Source of the DNA: Eutreptiella sp. 'Long Island Sound 2002'
Taxonomy: Eukaryota > Euglenozoa > Euglenophyceae > Eutreptiales > Eutreptiaceae
Direction of reading: 5' to 3'
Assembly: GCA_964036045.1 (NCBI GenBank)
Contig: OZ038381.1
Location: forward strand, 152,414,352-152,478,351
DNA length: 64,000 nt
In this document: one piece after another, positions 43,762 to 53,766 of the stretch
Numbering within the stretch: the stretch's first letter is position 1
Layout: every line of letters starts with the position of its first letter
Notes under the pieces: model-generated
What the model was told of the DNA's origin: nothing
Seen by the model: only the letters and a program-made list of their open reading frames with translations
The model's database searches: none
Program-made: the position numbers and the translations under genes

Positions 43762-44561
43762 TAGGGATGCAGGTTCGAATTCGCACGAATTCGGTCGAAT
43801 TCGAATTCGCCTTGAATTCGCACGAGTTGGTGGACCCCCTCAAATTCGAATTCGAACCTAAATTTTTGGAAATTTACTGAAACCACCTAGAAGTTCACCC
43901 CTTCCACCCCGGTGGTCCGGTAGGCTGAGGTATCATCCTTCGTGGTGGCCACAAAGGGCCGAAGAAATTCTGAGAAGTAGAAACTCTTGTGAAACCACCA
44001 AGAAGTTCACCCCTTCCACCCCGGTGGTCCGGTAGGCGGAGGTATCATCCTTCGTGGTGGCCACATTGGCATAACATCATCGGAGTTTGTTCTTAATTGT
44101 GACAAGGGTATGACATCATCGGAGTTTGTTCTTGATTGTGACGTCATCAAAGATATTCATGACTAAGAGTGAAAACATTTACAACCTTTGCAAAACCACA
44201 AATGTTTTTGGAAAATATCCCATGCATCAAAACTCTGTCATTTTTTTAGAAAATGTTTGTGAGATCGGAACAGTACAATGCAAGGAAGGAGGAGACTGCG
44301 GGTGCAACGGAACAAAACTGGAATGAATTCGGACAGCTGTACACTAGGAACAGAAACAGATTGAAACCTGAGCGCCTGCGCAAACTTGTCTTTATTTATC
44401 ATAATTTTCGCATCCTGGCACCCATAAAAGTCACAAAGGAATTCCCCCGAATTCCCAGTACTGTGAATTTCAAGCCGAATTCGCAGCGAATTCGCGCTGC
44501 GAACGAATTCGCAGCGAATTCGGCGTATTCAAATTGAATTCGCTGCGAATCTGCATCCCTA
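43762..44561. mobile_element. hAT-type MITE, 800 bp
   Basis: Terminal inverted repeats TAGGGATGCAG.../...CTGCATCCCTA and an 8-bp target duplication are diagnostic of hAT DNA transposons. No transposase ORF is present, so it is non-autonomous. It is rich in GAATTCG motifs at both ends. It contains an internal direct repeat of about 113 bases (GAAACCACC...TGGCCAC at about 43,878 and 43,991) and a shorter one (ATCATCGGAGTTTGTTCTT). It splits the HHCC domain of the E4 integrase. Confidence 0.88.
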
Positions 44562-44569
44562 GGAGCGTC
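44562..44569. repeat. 8-bp TSD of the MITE, right
   Basis: GGAGCGTC, identical to the left copy. Confidence 0.9.
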
Positions 44570-45102
44570 TTGCGCAGTTGGTCATCAGTCCACGTAGAGT
44601 GGAACCGCTGCTTGAATAGCGTCAGGGTACGGTCAGCACCCACATGACCGCTGGACTGGTGGGTCCACTTAAGCAGCGCCGGGACTGTGTCACTGGGTAC
44701 CACGATGCGGTCCTCGTGCCAGAGGTAGCTCTTGTCCCTCTTCCACTGTTCTTGGTTGACCAGGAGGGGTTCAAGGCGTTCCTCCAGGCGCTTGTAGATA
44801 TCCCCGAACTCCTTCAGGTAGTCCGCTTGTTGGAGTCCATCTAGGGGGCGTATCATAGTCATGTTGAGGTCCAACTGCACGTCCATACGGCTGAACGCCT
44901 CCTTAGCCAGCGCTTCAGACCGGGCACCAATCAGGGCGTTCAAGTTGTTGCGGCTGATGTAGTCTGCACACTCGTTCTTCACTCCCGGAATATGGTGTAC
45001 CGTCAGCCGTAGTGGGCTGAGGTAGGTCCACCAGCGCCGTAGCTTGGCCTTCTCAGGTGGGGGACCCTTCTGGAAAGTGCGGACCGGCTCTTGGTCGCAC
45101 AA
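44570..45102 (-). pseudogene. E4 RNase H end and integrase HH region
   Basis: CDQEPVRTF, HHIPGVKNECADYISRN, then a linker and HQSSGHVGADRT before the MITE. A TGA at 45,103 replaces the Trp of VVWLSDQE. Confidence 0.8.
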
Positions 45103-46061
45103 TCAGACCACAGGGTTACTCGCCAAGAATTGTGCCTGAGAGGACAGCACCAGCATACCCGCGAGCAATTCCTGCTCATAGGTGGAGTAGTTCCCCCTGG
45201 CCTGGTTCCATTTCCAGTTCCAGTGGCCCAGGGGTAATAGGACCCACTTGTTGTCAGGGTAGCTGTGCTTGAGAGTTCCATCTCGGTTGAGACCTTCAAT
45301 CCCCATTGGGAAATAGCCGAGTCGAACTCCTCTTTCTCTAGTGCTTGCCATTGAAACAACGCTCCACCTCCGCCCACATTGCTGGCGTCAGTCACCGGAA
45401 TAATTTCCCCTTGTGCTCTAGGCACGCCCAAGCACTTAGCGTTGGCCACGTTGTCTTTGAGCTTGTCAAACGCTTGTTGCTCTTGTGGGCCCCAGCGCCA
45501 AGTAGTACTCTTCTTGATCAGGTCCGTCAGAATGGCGCTGGCGTAGGTGAAGTTTTTGATCTGGCGGCGGTAGAAGTTGCACGCCCCAATGAAACTGCGT
45601 ACATCATGAAGTCCTTTCTTGGGGTCTTCGTGTCGTATCTTAGCATCCATCAGGGGTTTGGCCTTAGAGGCCGCTGGGGTCCACGACCCATAGCCAACGT
45701 CAAACCCCAGGTACTGCATTGTCTCCTGCATGAAGTCACACTTCTCCAGCTTGAGTCGTGTGTGGTTCTCTTGGCAGACCGCAAAGAACTCACCCAATAG
45801 GATTAGGTGATCCTCCTGGGTATTGGTGTCGAGGCATACATCGTCGATGTGTGCTTCCATCTGGGCTCCACGGGATATGAGTTCTTGCACCTTAGGTCTG
45901 CGTCGTAGGATGGACAGGATCTTGTTCATCAGCTCTTGAAAAAGAGCAGGTGCGTTGGCCACGCCAAAGGGCATGACCCTCCACTTGAACACGCTCCCCT
46001 GAGGGGTGATGTAGGCGAGTAGTTCCTGGGCGTTGGGCGTCAGGTCCACCTGCCAATCCAC
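45103..46061 (-). pseudogene. E4 reverse transcriptase palm, thumb and RNase H start
   Basis: WQVDLTPNAQELLAYITPQ, MPFGVANAPALFQELM, catalytic HIDDVCLDT, SFIGACNFYRRQIKNF and RNase H start (VTDASNVGGG). A frame change near 45,300 moves the last part (YEQELLAGMLVLSS) into another frame. Confidence 0.8.
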
Positions 46062-47210
46062 TTCTCTTGTCCATCTTGGTGTTGTATGGACAGGAGGCTA
46101 TCTTCTCAAGGACAGACTCCATATTAGGAATGGACCCTGAGTGGTCCAGCGTTTTCTTGTTCAGCTCTCCGTAGTCCACTACCAGCCGTTTGGCTGTAGA
46201 CCTAGGTTTAGCCACGAGGAAACAGGGCCTGCAGTGTTGGGGGTAGTCCCCGTCCCTATACTCCAGGACTAGGCCAGCGTCGATACATTCTTGTATCTGT
46301 CGCTCAATCTCGTCGGCCTGCTCTTTACGAGCGGGATAGGATCTCCTCCGGATCTTATGGCCCACGAACTCGGTTTCAGCTTGAGGTCCATCTGTACCAG
46401 GTTGTCACATGAGGCTGGGGGTGGTAGTTCCCCGAACACCTCCAGATAGGTCCTTATAAGCTTCTGCACCCGCGGGTCCAACAGCTTGATCTTGTCCTCC
46501 ATGTCCTCGTCAGAGTGTAAGTTGCTTGCCCCCTGAGTAATAGACATCGGGAGGTGATCCTCCATCGTCTCTCCGCCCTTGGTAGTATCCTTCAACCCTT
46601 GGTAGGCATAAAGTAGGTCTCGTTCAACCATCTACGGTGGGCGATGGCAACATAGGCACGCTCGAGGGGGTTCACATACACATTCCTCCGAGAGGTCGTC
46701 CTCCTCTGGGGTCCTCACATGGGCACCCCACACGCTCTTCATGAGTTTAAGATCTACCTCACTTTGCCAGGTGGTGATCTTCTGTTCGAGGTCCTCCTTC
46801 AATTTGGTTAGATCTTTCATACGTCCTTGCTTCAGTGGCCATGAGCTGCGGGTAGGCTTAGCGTAGCATAGCCTTTTCTCCACCAACCTCCTCTTGGAGT
46901 CCACGTACTCTCTTAGCCTGCATCGGGGATCCAGCTCCTCGTCCACGGGATCTTCCACCCTCATGGAGAGTAGGGGCTTCAGTGGGGCGACGTACTCGGC
47001 CTTCTCCACTTCCTCCACACATGTCTGCACGAAGAAGGCGTCATGCTCAATTTTGTCATCTGATTCGATAGAGCTGGGGAGCTCGGATAGTCCACACTCA
47101 GAGACTCCATCGGGAACAGGTACACGGCATGGAGAGTGGGGAGCATTGGTGTTAGTCACGACGTATTCATCTCCCCCGGGTATAGTCTCAATAGCATCTT
47201 GAGGCCGTAG
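46062..47210 (-). pseudogene. E4 linker and reverse transcriptase fingers
   Basis: Charged linker with a Cys-rich motif (ECVCEPPRACLCCHR), then HKIRRRSYPARKEQADEIE and RLVVDYGELNKKT. TAG at 46,629-46,631 replaces Glu. A 1-base deletion near 46,370 shifts the frame and a second change near 46,060 restores it. Confidence 0.78.
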
Positions 47211-48173
47211 TCAATCTTTCAAGTCGCCCAGGGTAAGTCCATCGCTATCTCGTTGTATAGCCTGGACCAGAGTCGAGTCCAGGTCCTCCCAGGGGATGGA
47301 GGTAAGACCTCCGTCCACCACGCTGAGCATACTTCCCCATCTGGGTTTCCTGATGGGCGTCTTACGCCCCAGAGGCACGTATATGGCCTCCTCAGGTAAC
47401 CGAACAGAGCTGATAGTCAGCCTGTCCAGGAGGGTTCGCCAGTACTCCTTGCCCCCATGGGGTCCCCAATTGGGGGAACACAGGACCATACGGGAACGTT
47501 CCAGGGCCACCTTGGTCAAGACCTTCCCCAGTTCACTGAACCTGGGGTTCCCGTAGGCCATCCCGAAAGAGGGCCAGTAAAATTTGTAGCTGCAGTTTTT
47601 CCCCTTGCTGCAGTAAAGGTCCAAGACATGTTGCTTGTCGCTGGCGAACAACTCCACACTCAGGTCTTCTCTGGAGTAACCCAACTCCTTCAGACCTTGG
47701 TCTAGGACTTCCCCCAATAGTTGATAGTCCTCAGTTTTGGAGGCCGCCATCATGTTCGAGGGCTCCTCCTTCGATACCCTCAGGTAGCTCGAGGTGTGCT
47801 CCGACTGCTCCAGTGGCACGGACTCTCTGCCATTGCCGTGGTCCACGTAGAGGAGGTAGGGCGCTTGCAGCATAAGGGATTGTATCTGGGAGTGCTGCAC
47901 GAAGAAGTCAGTCCAAAATACAAAGTCGAAGGCCTCAGTGTCCATCACATAGAACCGATGGGCGATAGTTCGGGAGCCCATAGGTACCTCCACTTCACAG
48001 TCCCCGCAGCTGTGCACCACATGTCCATCCCCCATTCGTATAGCCGCGGTGGTCATGGTGTTCTTCAGGCTCCCACAAGTTAACATTTTCTTGGCCACCA
48101 CAGATATGGTGGCTCCAGTATCCAATACCCCCAGGTATTCCCGTCCCCCTAGTCGGATACGTACCCAGAACAC
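47211..48173 (-). CDS. E4 protease region of pol
   Basis: 320 codons, open, in the gag frame just after the gag TGA. VFWVRIRLGGREYLG precedes the protease motif VLDTGATISVVAKK; the Asp of DTG is the catalytic residue. GDGHVVHSCGDCEVEVPMG and DFVFWTDFFVQ follow. No ATG is needed if the gag TGA is read through; the first residues here are downstream of that stop. It ends at a TGA (47,211) where E1 has Arg, so pol is cut. Confidence 0.8.
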   Translation of the reverse strand: MFWVRIRLGGREYLGVLDTGATISVVAKKMLTCGSLKNTMTTAAIRMGDGHVVHSCGDCEVEVPMGSRTIAHRFYVMDTEAFDFVFWTDFFVQHSQIQSLMLQAPYLLYVDHGNGRESVPLEQSEHTSSYLRVSKEEPSNMMAASKTEDYQLLGEVLDQGLKELGYSREDLSVELFASDKQHVLDLYCSKGKNCSYKFYWPSFGMAYGNPRFSELGKVLTKVALERSRMVLCSPNWGPHGGKEYWRTLLDRLTISSVRLPEEAIYVPLGRKTPIRKPRWGSMLSVVDGGLTSIPWEDLDSTLVQAIQRDSDGLTLGDLKD

Positions 48174-48203
48174 CAGGTCCAGGGCCCCGACGGAGAGTCC
48201 CCG

Positions 48204-50693
48204 TCAGAACTCCGCGGGACAGGTCACCTCGAACCCCTCGTTCCGCAATTCGCGGGTCATCCTCATAAAACGGCTTCTCTTCTTAGCGTTGCCGTCATCA
48301 CCACCTTCATGCTCACGCTTGGCCCCTTGTTCTCGCTGGGCCTGAGTTTGCGGGCGTGTGGTAGGACCAGACTGCCCTCCAGAGCGCTCGGACCTCCCCA
48401 CTGGATTAGGCTCGGGGTTGCCTCCGTTCTTGTCCGGGTTCTTGTTGTCCTTGTCTGGCTGGCGGTTAGCGCCTCCTCCTCGTCCACCGTGCCTCTTGTC
48501 TTGTCCTTTTCCACGTCCTTTCGACTTGCCCTTGCCGGAGTAGTTGCCGTTGCCCTTGCCAACGCCCTGGCCAGAGCCTTTGCCAGGATCCTCGCCCTTC
48601 AGCTTCGCCGACAGGCGCTGCTTGTGGTAGCACTCATCCTCGTAGTGCTTCCTCTTCCCACAGAAGGCACAGGTAATATTACACCTGTAGTGATCTTGCA
48701 TCTTCGCCTTGGCGCCCGTGTTGGTCTCCTGCTTCTTCCCTTGGACTACGAAGCAGTCTCGCTGCTCGCAGTCAGGGGCGTGCTGCAGGTGGCCGTGCTC
48801 ATCTCTGGCGTCACACCACAAGAGCTCCTTGACATTGTCCATGATACGAGCATGTTTGGGGGTAGTCCCTTGCCCAGGTCTGGGTCCTTGGTACCCTTTG
48901 CCATGGCTTCCAGAGCCTCCTCCTCCAGGACGGTAGGCGCTCAGGTGCTGGTCGCTTTCTTTCTCCAGCGCCAGCTCCAAGAGTAGCACAGACAAATCCT
49001 CGTAGTTGAGGGCTCTAGTCTTGCGCTCTGCCGTTGACCGGCACTCGTCCCACAGCTCTCGAGGGAGCTTGGCCATCAACCAGAAAAGCAGGTCATCGCT
49101 GCTGTAGGAACCGGGCGTCAATCGTCCAGCCCAGTGATCCAGGTCAGCCAGTAGCTCAGAGACCCTGGCAGGTTTGGGGTTGTTGGGCACCACGGCCAGG
49201 TTCTGGATCTCGGCCCTGATGGAGAGGTCGGTTTCGTAGCTAGGGTACTGCCTCTCCAAGGCAACCAACACGTCTGCAAAGGTGGCGGACTTAGTAACGA
49301 TCTGCTTGACCTGCTTCTCCAGGTACTTGGTCTTGCAGCACTGCAGGAGCAGATCACACTTGACTCGCAGACTAGCATGGGTTTGGCCGGTCATTCGGAG
49401 GAACTGGCCAAAATTCTCAGCAAACTCGCTGAGATCCTTGCCTGTGAACTCAGGCAAGTGCACCACGATCTTGGAGGTGGCAATGGCCTTAGCCTCCTGA
49501 GACCGGCGTTCCTCAGGGGGCCTGGTCTTCCTCTTCTTCTTCTTCTTCCGCCCACTTGGGTTCTCGGGGTCCTGAGGGTCGTCTTCCTCCGAGGGCGAAG
49601 CAGAAGTCATGGACGGCGGCTCATCGTCAGAGGGGTCTCCGCCTAGGTCACTAGAGCCATAGGGCTCCACGTCAATCATTGCCCTTAGGGCTGTTAGCCC
49701 CAGCCGGTCCAGCTTGGCTCTCGTGGAACTCCCCACGTGGCTGTAGGGAGGCTGGGCCGTTCTTGGTATGAAAGGGCTTCTCGGTATCACAGCAGGAGTC
49801 GGCATCGGTCGGCTCCTCAGGCTCCCCAGGGTGTTTGTCAACCCTGCCACCAGCTGGTTGGCCTGTACTCGGTGGGGTGAAACTGCCACGATGGTAGGTG
49901 ACGCTTGGGGAGGAATCACGGGCTCTGGGTTAGCCCGAATCTCTTGACCGAGATCACCAACAATTTTAGAGGTGGCTCCTCGGAGCGCGTCGTTGATCTC
50001 CGACCGCGTCAGGGAGCCTTCCGAGGATCTCCCCGATCCTCTACTCGTGCTCCGGCATGACTCAGGGCCTCTCCTCAGCCCACTCAGGGTTGCATACCCA
50101 GGATCATCCACATAGGCTCCCGTAGCGGGTAGAGGATGGTGATAGTCTACCGCGAACCAGCGCGTCGCAGAACTGGAGGCCACTGGCTCACCGGCGGTAG
50201 TTGCCTCTGGAAACGCAGTGGTAGATCGGTCCACACCATAGGCAGGGTAGGTAGGCATACCAGTAAAGCCTGTGCACTCAGCCATAGGCGGGGTGGTTAT
50301 GGGTGTGGATGTTGCAGCGGCTGGGTCTGGAGTTGGGAGCGTGGTGGTTGTAGGAGAGGGTGATGCGTGGAGGCCAGAGGCGCTTGGTGCGCCCTCGAAG
50401 GTCGACTCACTCGTCGGGTCATGCTCATGGTCTACTCCTTCCTCTGCCATGCTTTTTCCTGCATCCTTCTCTCTCTCCCTCTTTCTCTTCACAGGGTTGG
50501 TGTCCACCTCCTCGGCTGAGAGGGCCCGGAAGGCCAACTGAAGTCCCTCCAGCGAGTCATCAACCACGTCCACTGGCCCATGTAAGGGCACCGAAGGTAG
50601 AGCGCTAGGTCCAGGTCCAGGTTCACCAGGTGCTGGCATTGCTGGTGCCTCAGGTGCCGTCTTCACGTCAGTGTCCTCCTTCTTTGTGTCCAT
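48204..50693 (-). CDS. gag: E4 gag, intact
   Basis: 829 codons without a break; the only intact gene of this family in the window. N-terminal ~300 residues are Pro/Ala/Ser/Thr-rich and acidic. A capsid-like helical domain lies around residues 400-580 (VHLPEFTGKDLSEFAENFGQ, LLLQCCKTKYLEKQV, LADLDHWAGRLTPG). A Cys/His segment (WCDARDEHGHLQHAPDCEQ) precedes a CX2CX4HX4C zinc knuckle (CAFCGKRKHYEDEC, residues ~675-688). A Lys/Gly/Gln-rich nucleic-acid-binding tail ends CPAEF-TGA. Start: first ATG after the LTR and PBS (leader about 80 bases), shared with E1. Pol follows in the same frame past the TGA. Confidence 0.88.
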   Translation of the reverse strand: MDTKKEDTDVKTAPEAPAMPAPGEPGPGPSALPSVPLHGPVDVVDDSLEGLQLAFRALSAEEVDTNPVKRKREREKDAGKSMAEEGVDHEHDPTSESTFEGAPSASGLHASPSPTTTTLPTPDPAAATSTPITTPPMAECTGFTGMPTYPAYGVDRSTTAFPEATTAGEPVASSSATRWFAVDYHHPLPATGAYVDDPGYATLSGLRRGPESCRSTSRGSGRSSEGSLTRSEINDALRGATSKIVGDLGQEIRANPEPVIPPQASPTIVAVSPHRVQANQLVAGLTNTLGSLRSRPMPTPAVIPRSPFIPRTAQPPYSHVGSSTRAKLDRLGLTALRAMIDVEPYGSSDLGGDPSDDEPPSMTSASPSEEDDPQDPENPSGRKKKKKRKTRPPEERRSQEAKAIATSKIVVHLPEFTGKDLSEFAENFGQFLRMTGQTHASLRVKCDLLLQCCKTKYLEKQVKQIVTKSATFADVLVALERQYPSYETDLSIRAEIQNLAVVPNNPKPARVSELLADLDHWAGRLTPGSYSSDDLLFWLMAKLPRELWDECRSTAERKTRALNYEDLSVLLLELALEKESDQHLSAYRPGGGGSGSHGKGYQGPRPGQGTTPKHARIMDNVKELLWCDARDEHGHLQHAPDCEQRDCFVVQGKKQETNTGAKAKMQDHYRCNITCAFCGKRKHYEDECYHKQRLSAKLKGEDPGKGSGQGVGKGNGNYSGKGKSKGRGKGQDKRHGGRGGGANRQPDKDNKNPDKNGGNPEPNPVGRSERSGGQSGPTTRPQTQAQREQGAKREHEGGDDGNAKKRSRFMRMTRELRNEGFEVTCPAEF

Positions 50694-50772
50694 ATTCGCC
50701 CTTCCTGCTTATGACAGTAGTCGGCGCACTGGATGTACGGCACGGGGTTGCTGCCGGTGCGCAGAGACTGTC

Positions 50773-50786
50773 TGCCTCTTGCTACC
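50773..50786 (-). other. Primer-binding site of E4
   Basis: Minus-strand TGGTAGCAAGAGGC directly after the 5' LTR, identical to E1. Confidence 0.7.
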
Positions 50787-50899
50787 AGAAAGATTTATAG
50801 TGTTTTCAGCACTGTGTTTTTGTTGTGCCTCTCCTGCTGCTTGCTGCTGGTGTAGGGTTCCTGCTGCTTGTTTTTGATGAGGAAAATGTCTTATTGTTG
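50787..50899 (-). repeat. 5' LTR of E4, truncated to 113 bases
   Basis: Matches the first 113 bases (plus orientation) of LTR D, then changes to a GTAGGTAGGTAGGTA run and the inverted satellite arm. Confidence 0.85.
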
Positions 50900-51476
50900 G
50901 TAGGTAGGTAGGTATCTTCGGGAGCTCGGGATGCCTCCTTTGACATTGCAGGAAGAAGGTCTTACCAAGGGGACGTCCTGTCCCTCCCACTGCCCTATGT
51001 CAGGTGCCTCTTGAGCCGCTCCCGCATGTGCTTGGGAAGGCATTGTCGCGGCCACCCGGTCCATGTGTCCCAGGTGGGAGGGTGTCCCCACATGTGTCCA
51101 TGGGTAGGGCCACATGCCCCCTCCTTTGGGCGGCAGCTCTGGGGGGCTGCCCAGCCGTGTGGAGTATCTCTCACCACAAGGGGTGTTGCTCCCGCTTATC
51201 TACGGTACGACCGCCTCACCCTTGTGGCTTGAGTTGCAGGGCCACTCTGCTTGGCAGGTGACCCCCTCCTGGACTGTGTACCGGCTCGCCTGTCACCGGT
51301 TGCTTCCATGGCTCCGGGTGACGTTTGCCATGGTCCCCGATGCAGCCTGGCCAGGCTCGGACCAGTGGCCTTGGAGTACCGCTCCTGCCACTGGCCCGGT
51401 GGGTCGGCTTGGTCGCCCCAGTGCGTCCGGCCCATGGGGTATTGGTTCTTGCCTGTCCCTCGGCCGCCCTATGTGT
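50900..51476 (-). repeat. Right arm of the long inverted repeat
   Basis: Reverse complement of 33,461-34,046. The order TACC run, unique arm, 65-bp repeats is mirrored, with a ~16.9 kb interval (E3 and E4) between the arms. Confidence 0.85.
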
Positions 51477-51645
51477 GTGCAGTGTCCTTGGCCGTTGGGC
51501 TCCTGTTCACCGGTGTGCCCGCGCGGTTTGCTGTGGTGTGTCTGCGGTGTCCTGGGCCGGCTGGCTCCTGTTCACCGGTGTGCTCGCTCGGTGTGTTGTG
51601 TTACATTTGCGGTGTCCTGGGCCACTGGGCTCCTGTTCACCGGTG
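51477..51645 (-). repeat. 65-bp satellite, about three inverted copies
   Basis: GGCTCCTGTTCACCGGTG recurs about every 65 bases; it is the reverse complement of the satellite core at 31.3-33.5 kb. About 65 bases of unassigned sequence follow before the LINE tail. Confidence 0.85.
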
Positions 51646-51711
51646 TTCGTGCTGTGTGCGGTGCGCGTGTGCCATGGGTGGTTGTGTCCCTCTTCCTCCC
51701 CCCCTAATTTT

Positions 51712-51797
51712 CGTTTTTTTTTTACTGGTTTTTTGTTTTTTTTGTTTTTTTACTTGTTTTTTTTTGTTTTTTTTTTGTTTTTTTTTGTTTTTTTGGG
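51712..51797 (-). other. A-rich 3' tail of the non-LTR element
   Basis: On the plus strand a ~85-base T tract broken by single G or AC, i.e. an A-rich tail with interspersed C on the coding strand. This is the expected 3' end of a non-LTR element and sets its orientation. Confidence 0.8.
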
Positions 51798-52311
51798 AGG
51801 AAAAAAAAAACAAAAAAGAGAAAAACAGGGGTGCGCGTACACTGCAGGCACAGGCATGGGCAGCTGGTGCGGCGGTGCAATAGCGTTGTGTCCTCTGGCG
51901 TGTGTCGTCGGTGCTGTGGCGGCGGTTGCGCCGCAGGGGTGCGGCTCGCGCGTCCTGATGTACACGGGCTTGGGTCAGGGTGGGTTTGGTGAGGTGTCTC
52001 TTTGCTTCTGGAGCTGGCTGGTTAGGCGGCTGTGTGGGCTGTGGGTGTGGGCTGTGGTTACGTTGTTCCCTCGGCGGGCTTGGTTAGGAGTCAAGGGTTA
52101 GCGGTTTCGGGGTGTGGCTCGGGTTTGATTTGTGCTTGGGTTCTTGCTCGGTTAGGCGGTTGCGACGTTAGCGGGCCTGGGTTCGGTGCCTTTGGGCGTA
52201 GTGGTGCTCGTTGTCGTGTGCGTTGGCTTCCTTCGGCGTCCGGTTCGTTTGGTGACTTCTGGGCGGGGCCTGGCGTGGCGCCCCGTGGTGGTGGTTTGCT
52301 GGGTAACGGGG
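51798..52311 (-). other. 3' UTR of the non-LTR element
   Basis: About 510 bases. An A-rich stretch (plus strand 51,803-51,826) next to the T-rich tail could pair with it. No conserved gene seen. Confidence 0.55.
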
Positions 52312-53763
52312 TTAGATGGCGGCGCCGCTGGCCGGGGGGCCAGGCGCATCGTGTTGTGTGGCGCGCAGGGCTCCTGGGGTGCTGTGGGTGTCGCCGGTGT
52401 CGGTGCGCCGACGCTTGTGGGGTGGTGAGGGGGTGTGTTTGTGCGGGGCTGGGCTTTGGCTGATGTCCCACAGGCGGATGCCGTCTCGCTGCGTTTCCTG
52501 GAGGGTCTCCCGCAGGCGCCTGAGGACATACGGTTGGTCCTGGGGCGCGGGGAGGTTGCGGGGGTGGACTGACAGGGGTTGAAGCGCATCGGCCAGCATG
52601 GCTTCCCATGCGGCCTGCGGCATCCACCCCCCCGCCGGCCGGAGGCGGCACTTCTCCACCGACCCCTTGCGGGGCCGATGGACCAGGCCCTCGAGGGAGG
52701 GCTCTCCTCGGGCCCACTTTCGCAGCTCCCAGAGCTGCGTGTGGGTCCAGCGCTGCCACCACTGTTCCTGGGCGGGCCTGCGGTCTTGGGCGGAGGAGTG
52801 GGCGTGGGTGGGTGTGACGAGGTCGTGGGGACCGGTGGCGGTGGCGGGCCTCTGGGATTCCTCGTAGTCCTGTTCCGTGGGGGTGCGTGGGGAGTGGGGG
52901 CGCACGCGGATGTGGACCCGCGGCTGTGCGCGTACGGTCTCCGCCTCGGGGTTGGGCGGGGACTCGCGGCGGCGGCGGTAGTGGGGCATGTGTTGTATGT
53001 GGGCTGTCATCGAGGGTTGGTAGGGGGGCGGGGACGCTGCTGGTGGACCCTGGCGTCGTTCTGGCTTGGTCGGGAGCGGTCCGTGGGCCTGGGGTGCGGG
53101 CTTTGAGAGGTGGCGGGACGAGGTGCGTCGCGCTTCGGCCGCGGAGCGCTCCGCCATGAAGGTGGTGGCGGTGGCGTCCGTGACGGTGGGGGGGCGCCGC
53201 GCTGGGCGCTGCTGCCTTCGGGCTTGGGACGGCTGGGGCCGGATGTCATAGAGGACGTCCTCGGGGGGCCGGACTCGCGCTGCCGTCGTGGCGCCGGGTT
53301 TGGGCTTGGGTTTGGGCTTGGCTGCGGGTTGCGGTCGTGGCGTGCTGACGGGTTTGGGTGGCTGTTTGGCGGCGGTCTTGGGTTTCGGCCGGGTCGTGGG
53401 TGTGGGCTTCGTCGGGGCGTGGGCCTTGGCGGCGGCGGGGCTGCTCGCGGTGGGGGCGGGTTTGGAGGCCCGTTTGGGAGGTGTCCCCCGCGGCCTTGGG
53501 GGTGGAGTGCTAGATGAGGACGTGGTGGTGGTGGTGGATGAGGTGGTCGTGGTGGTGGAGGTTGTGGAGTCGGAGGCGGAGGAGAGGGCTGTGGGAGACG
53601 GCGGAGAGTCCTGGGCTTCGGGGGCGGGCGTATGATGCAGGGTCCTGTAAGTAGCGAGAACGAGGGTGCAGGTTCGGGCACCGGGCGTGTGCGCGCGTTT
53701 TCCCTGGTGATCCGTGCGTGCTGGTGCTGGCGTGGCGGCGTTGTCTCGGCTGCGCGGGCACAT
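52312..53763 (-). CDS. ORF4 of the non-LTR element, unknown
   Basis: 483 codons. The N-terminal half is low complexity: a Thr/Ser run near residues 60-85, then Pro/Lys/Ala-rich. A more globular C-terminal half follows (WWQRWTHTQLWELRKWARG..., WMPQAAWEAMLADALQPL, YVLRRLRETLQETQRDGI). The tail is His/Pro/Arg-rich with a basic KRRR patch. The ATG comes after the ORF3 stop as TAA-CCC-ATG in the same frame, suggesting coupled re-initiation or readthrough. I recognise no domain. Confidence 0.55.
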   Translation of the reverse strand: MCPRSRDNAATPAPARTDHQGKRAHTPGARTCTLVLATYRTLHHTPAPEAQDSPPSPTALSSASDSTTSTTTTTSSTTTTTSSSSTPPPRPRGTPPKRASKPAPTASSPAAAKAHAPTKPTPTTRPKPKTAAKQPPKPVSTPRPQPAAKPKPKPKPGATTAARVRPPEDVLYDIRPQPSQARRQQRPARRPPTVTDATATTFMAERSAAEARRTSSRHLSKPAPQAHGPLPTKPERRQGPPAASPPPYQPSMTAHIQHMPHYRRRRESPPNPEAETVRAQPRVHIRVRPHSPRTPTEQDYEESQRPATATGPHDLVTPTHAHSSAQDRRPAQEQWWQRWTHTQLWELRKWARGEPSLEGLVHRPRKGSVEKCRLRPAGGWMPQAAWEAMLADALQPLSVHPRNLPAPQDQPYVLRRLRETLQETQRDGIRLWDISQSPAPHKHTPSPPHKRRRTDTGDTHSTPGALRATQHDAPGPPASGAAI

Positions 53764-53766
53764 GGG

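Larger units (their letters stand above)
38633..50899 (-). mobile_element. Gypsy copy E4, inserted into E3
   Basis: Minus-strand copy: truncated 5' LTR (50,899-50,787), PBS (50,786-50,773), intact gag (50,693-48,204), pol (48,173-42,469, broken), PPT and complete 3' LTR (42,202-38,633). Inside are an 800-bp hAT-type MITE in pol and two insertions in the 3' LTR. The outer 5' LTR is lost at the inverted satellite arm, so the TSD cannot be checked. Confidence 0.88.

Noticed and set aside
50900-51476. Telomere or subtelomere boundary
   Set aside because: No telomeric repeat motif is present; TACC runs are short and internal.
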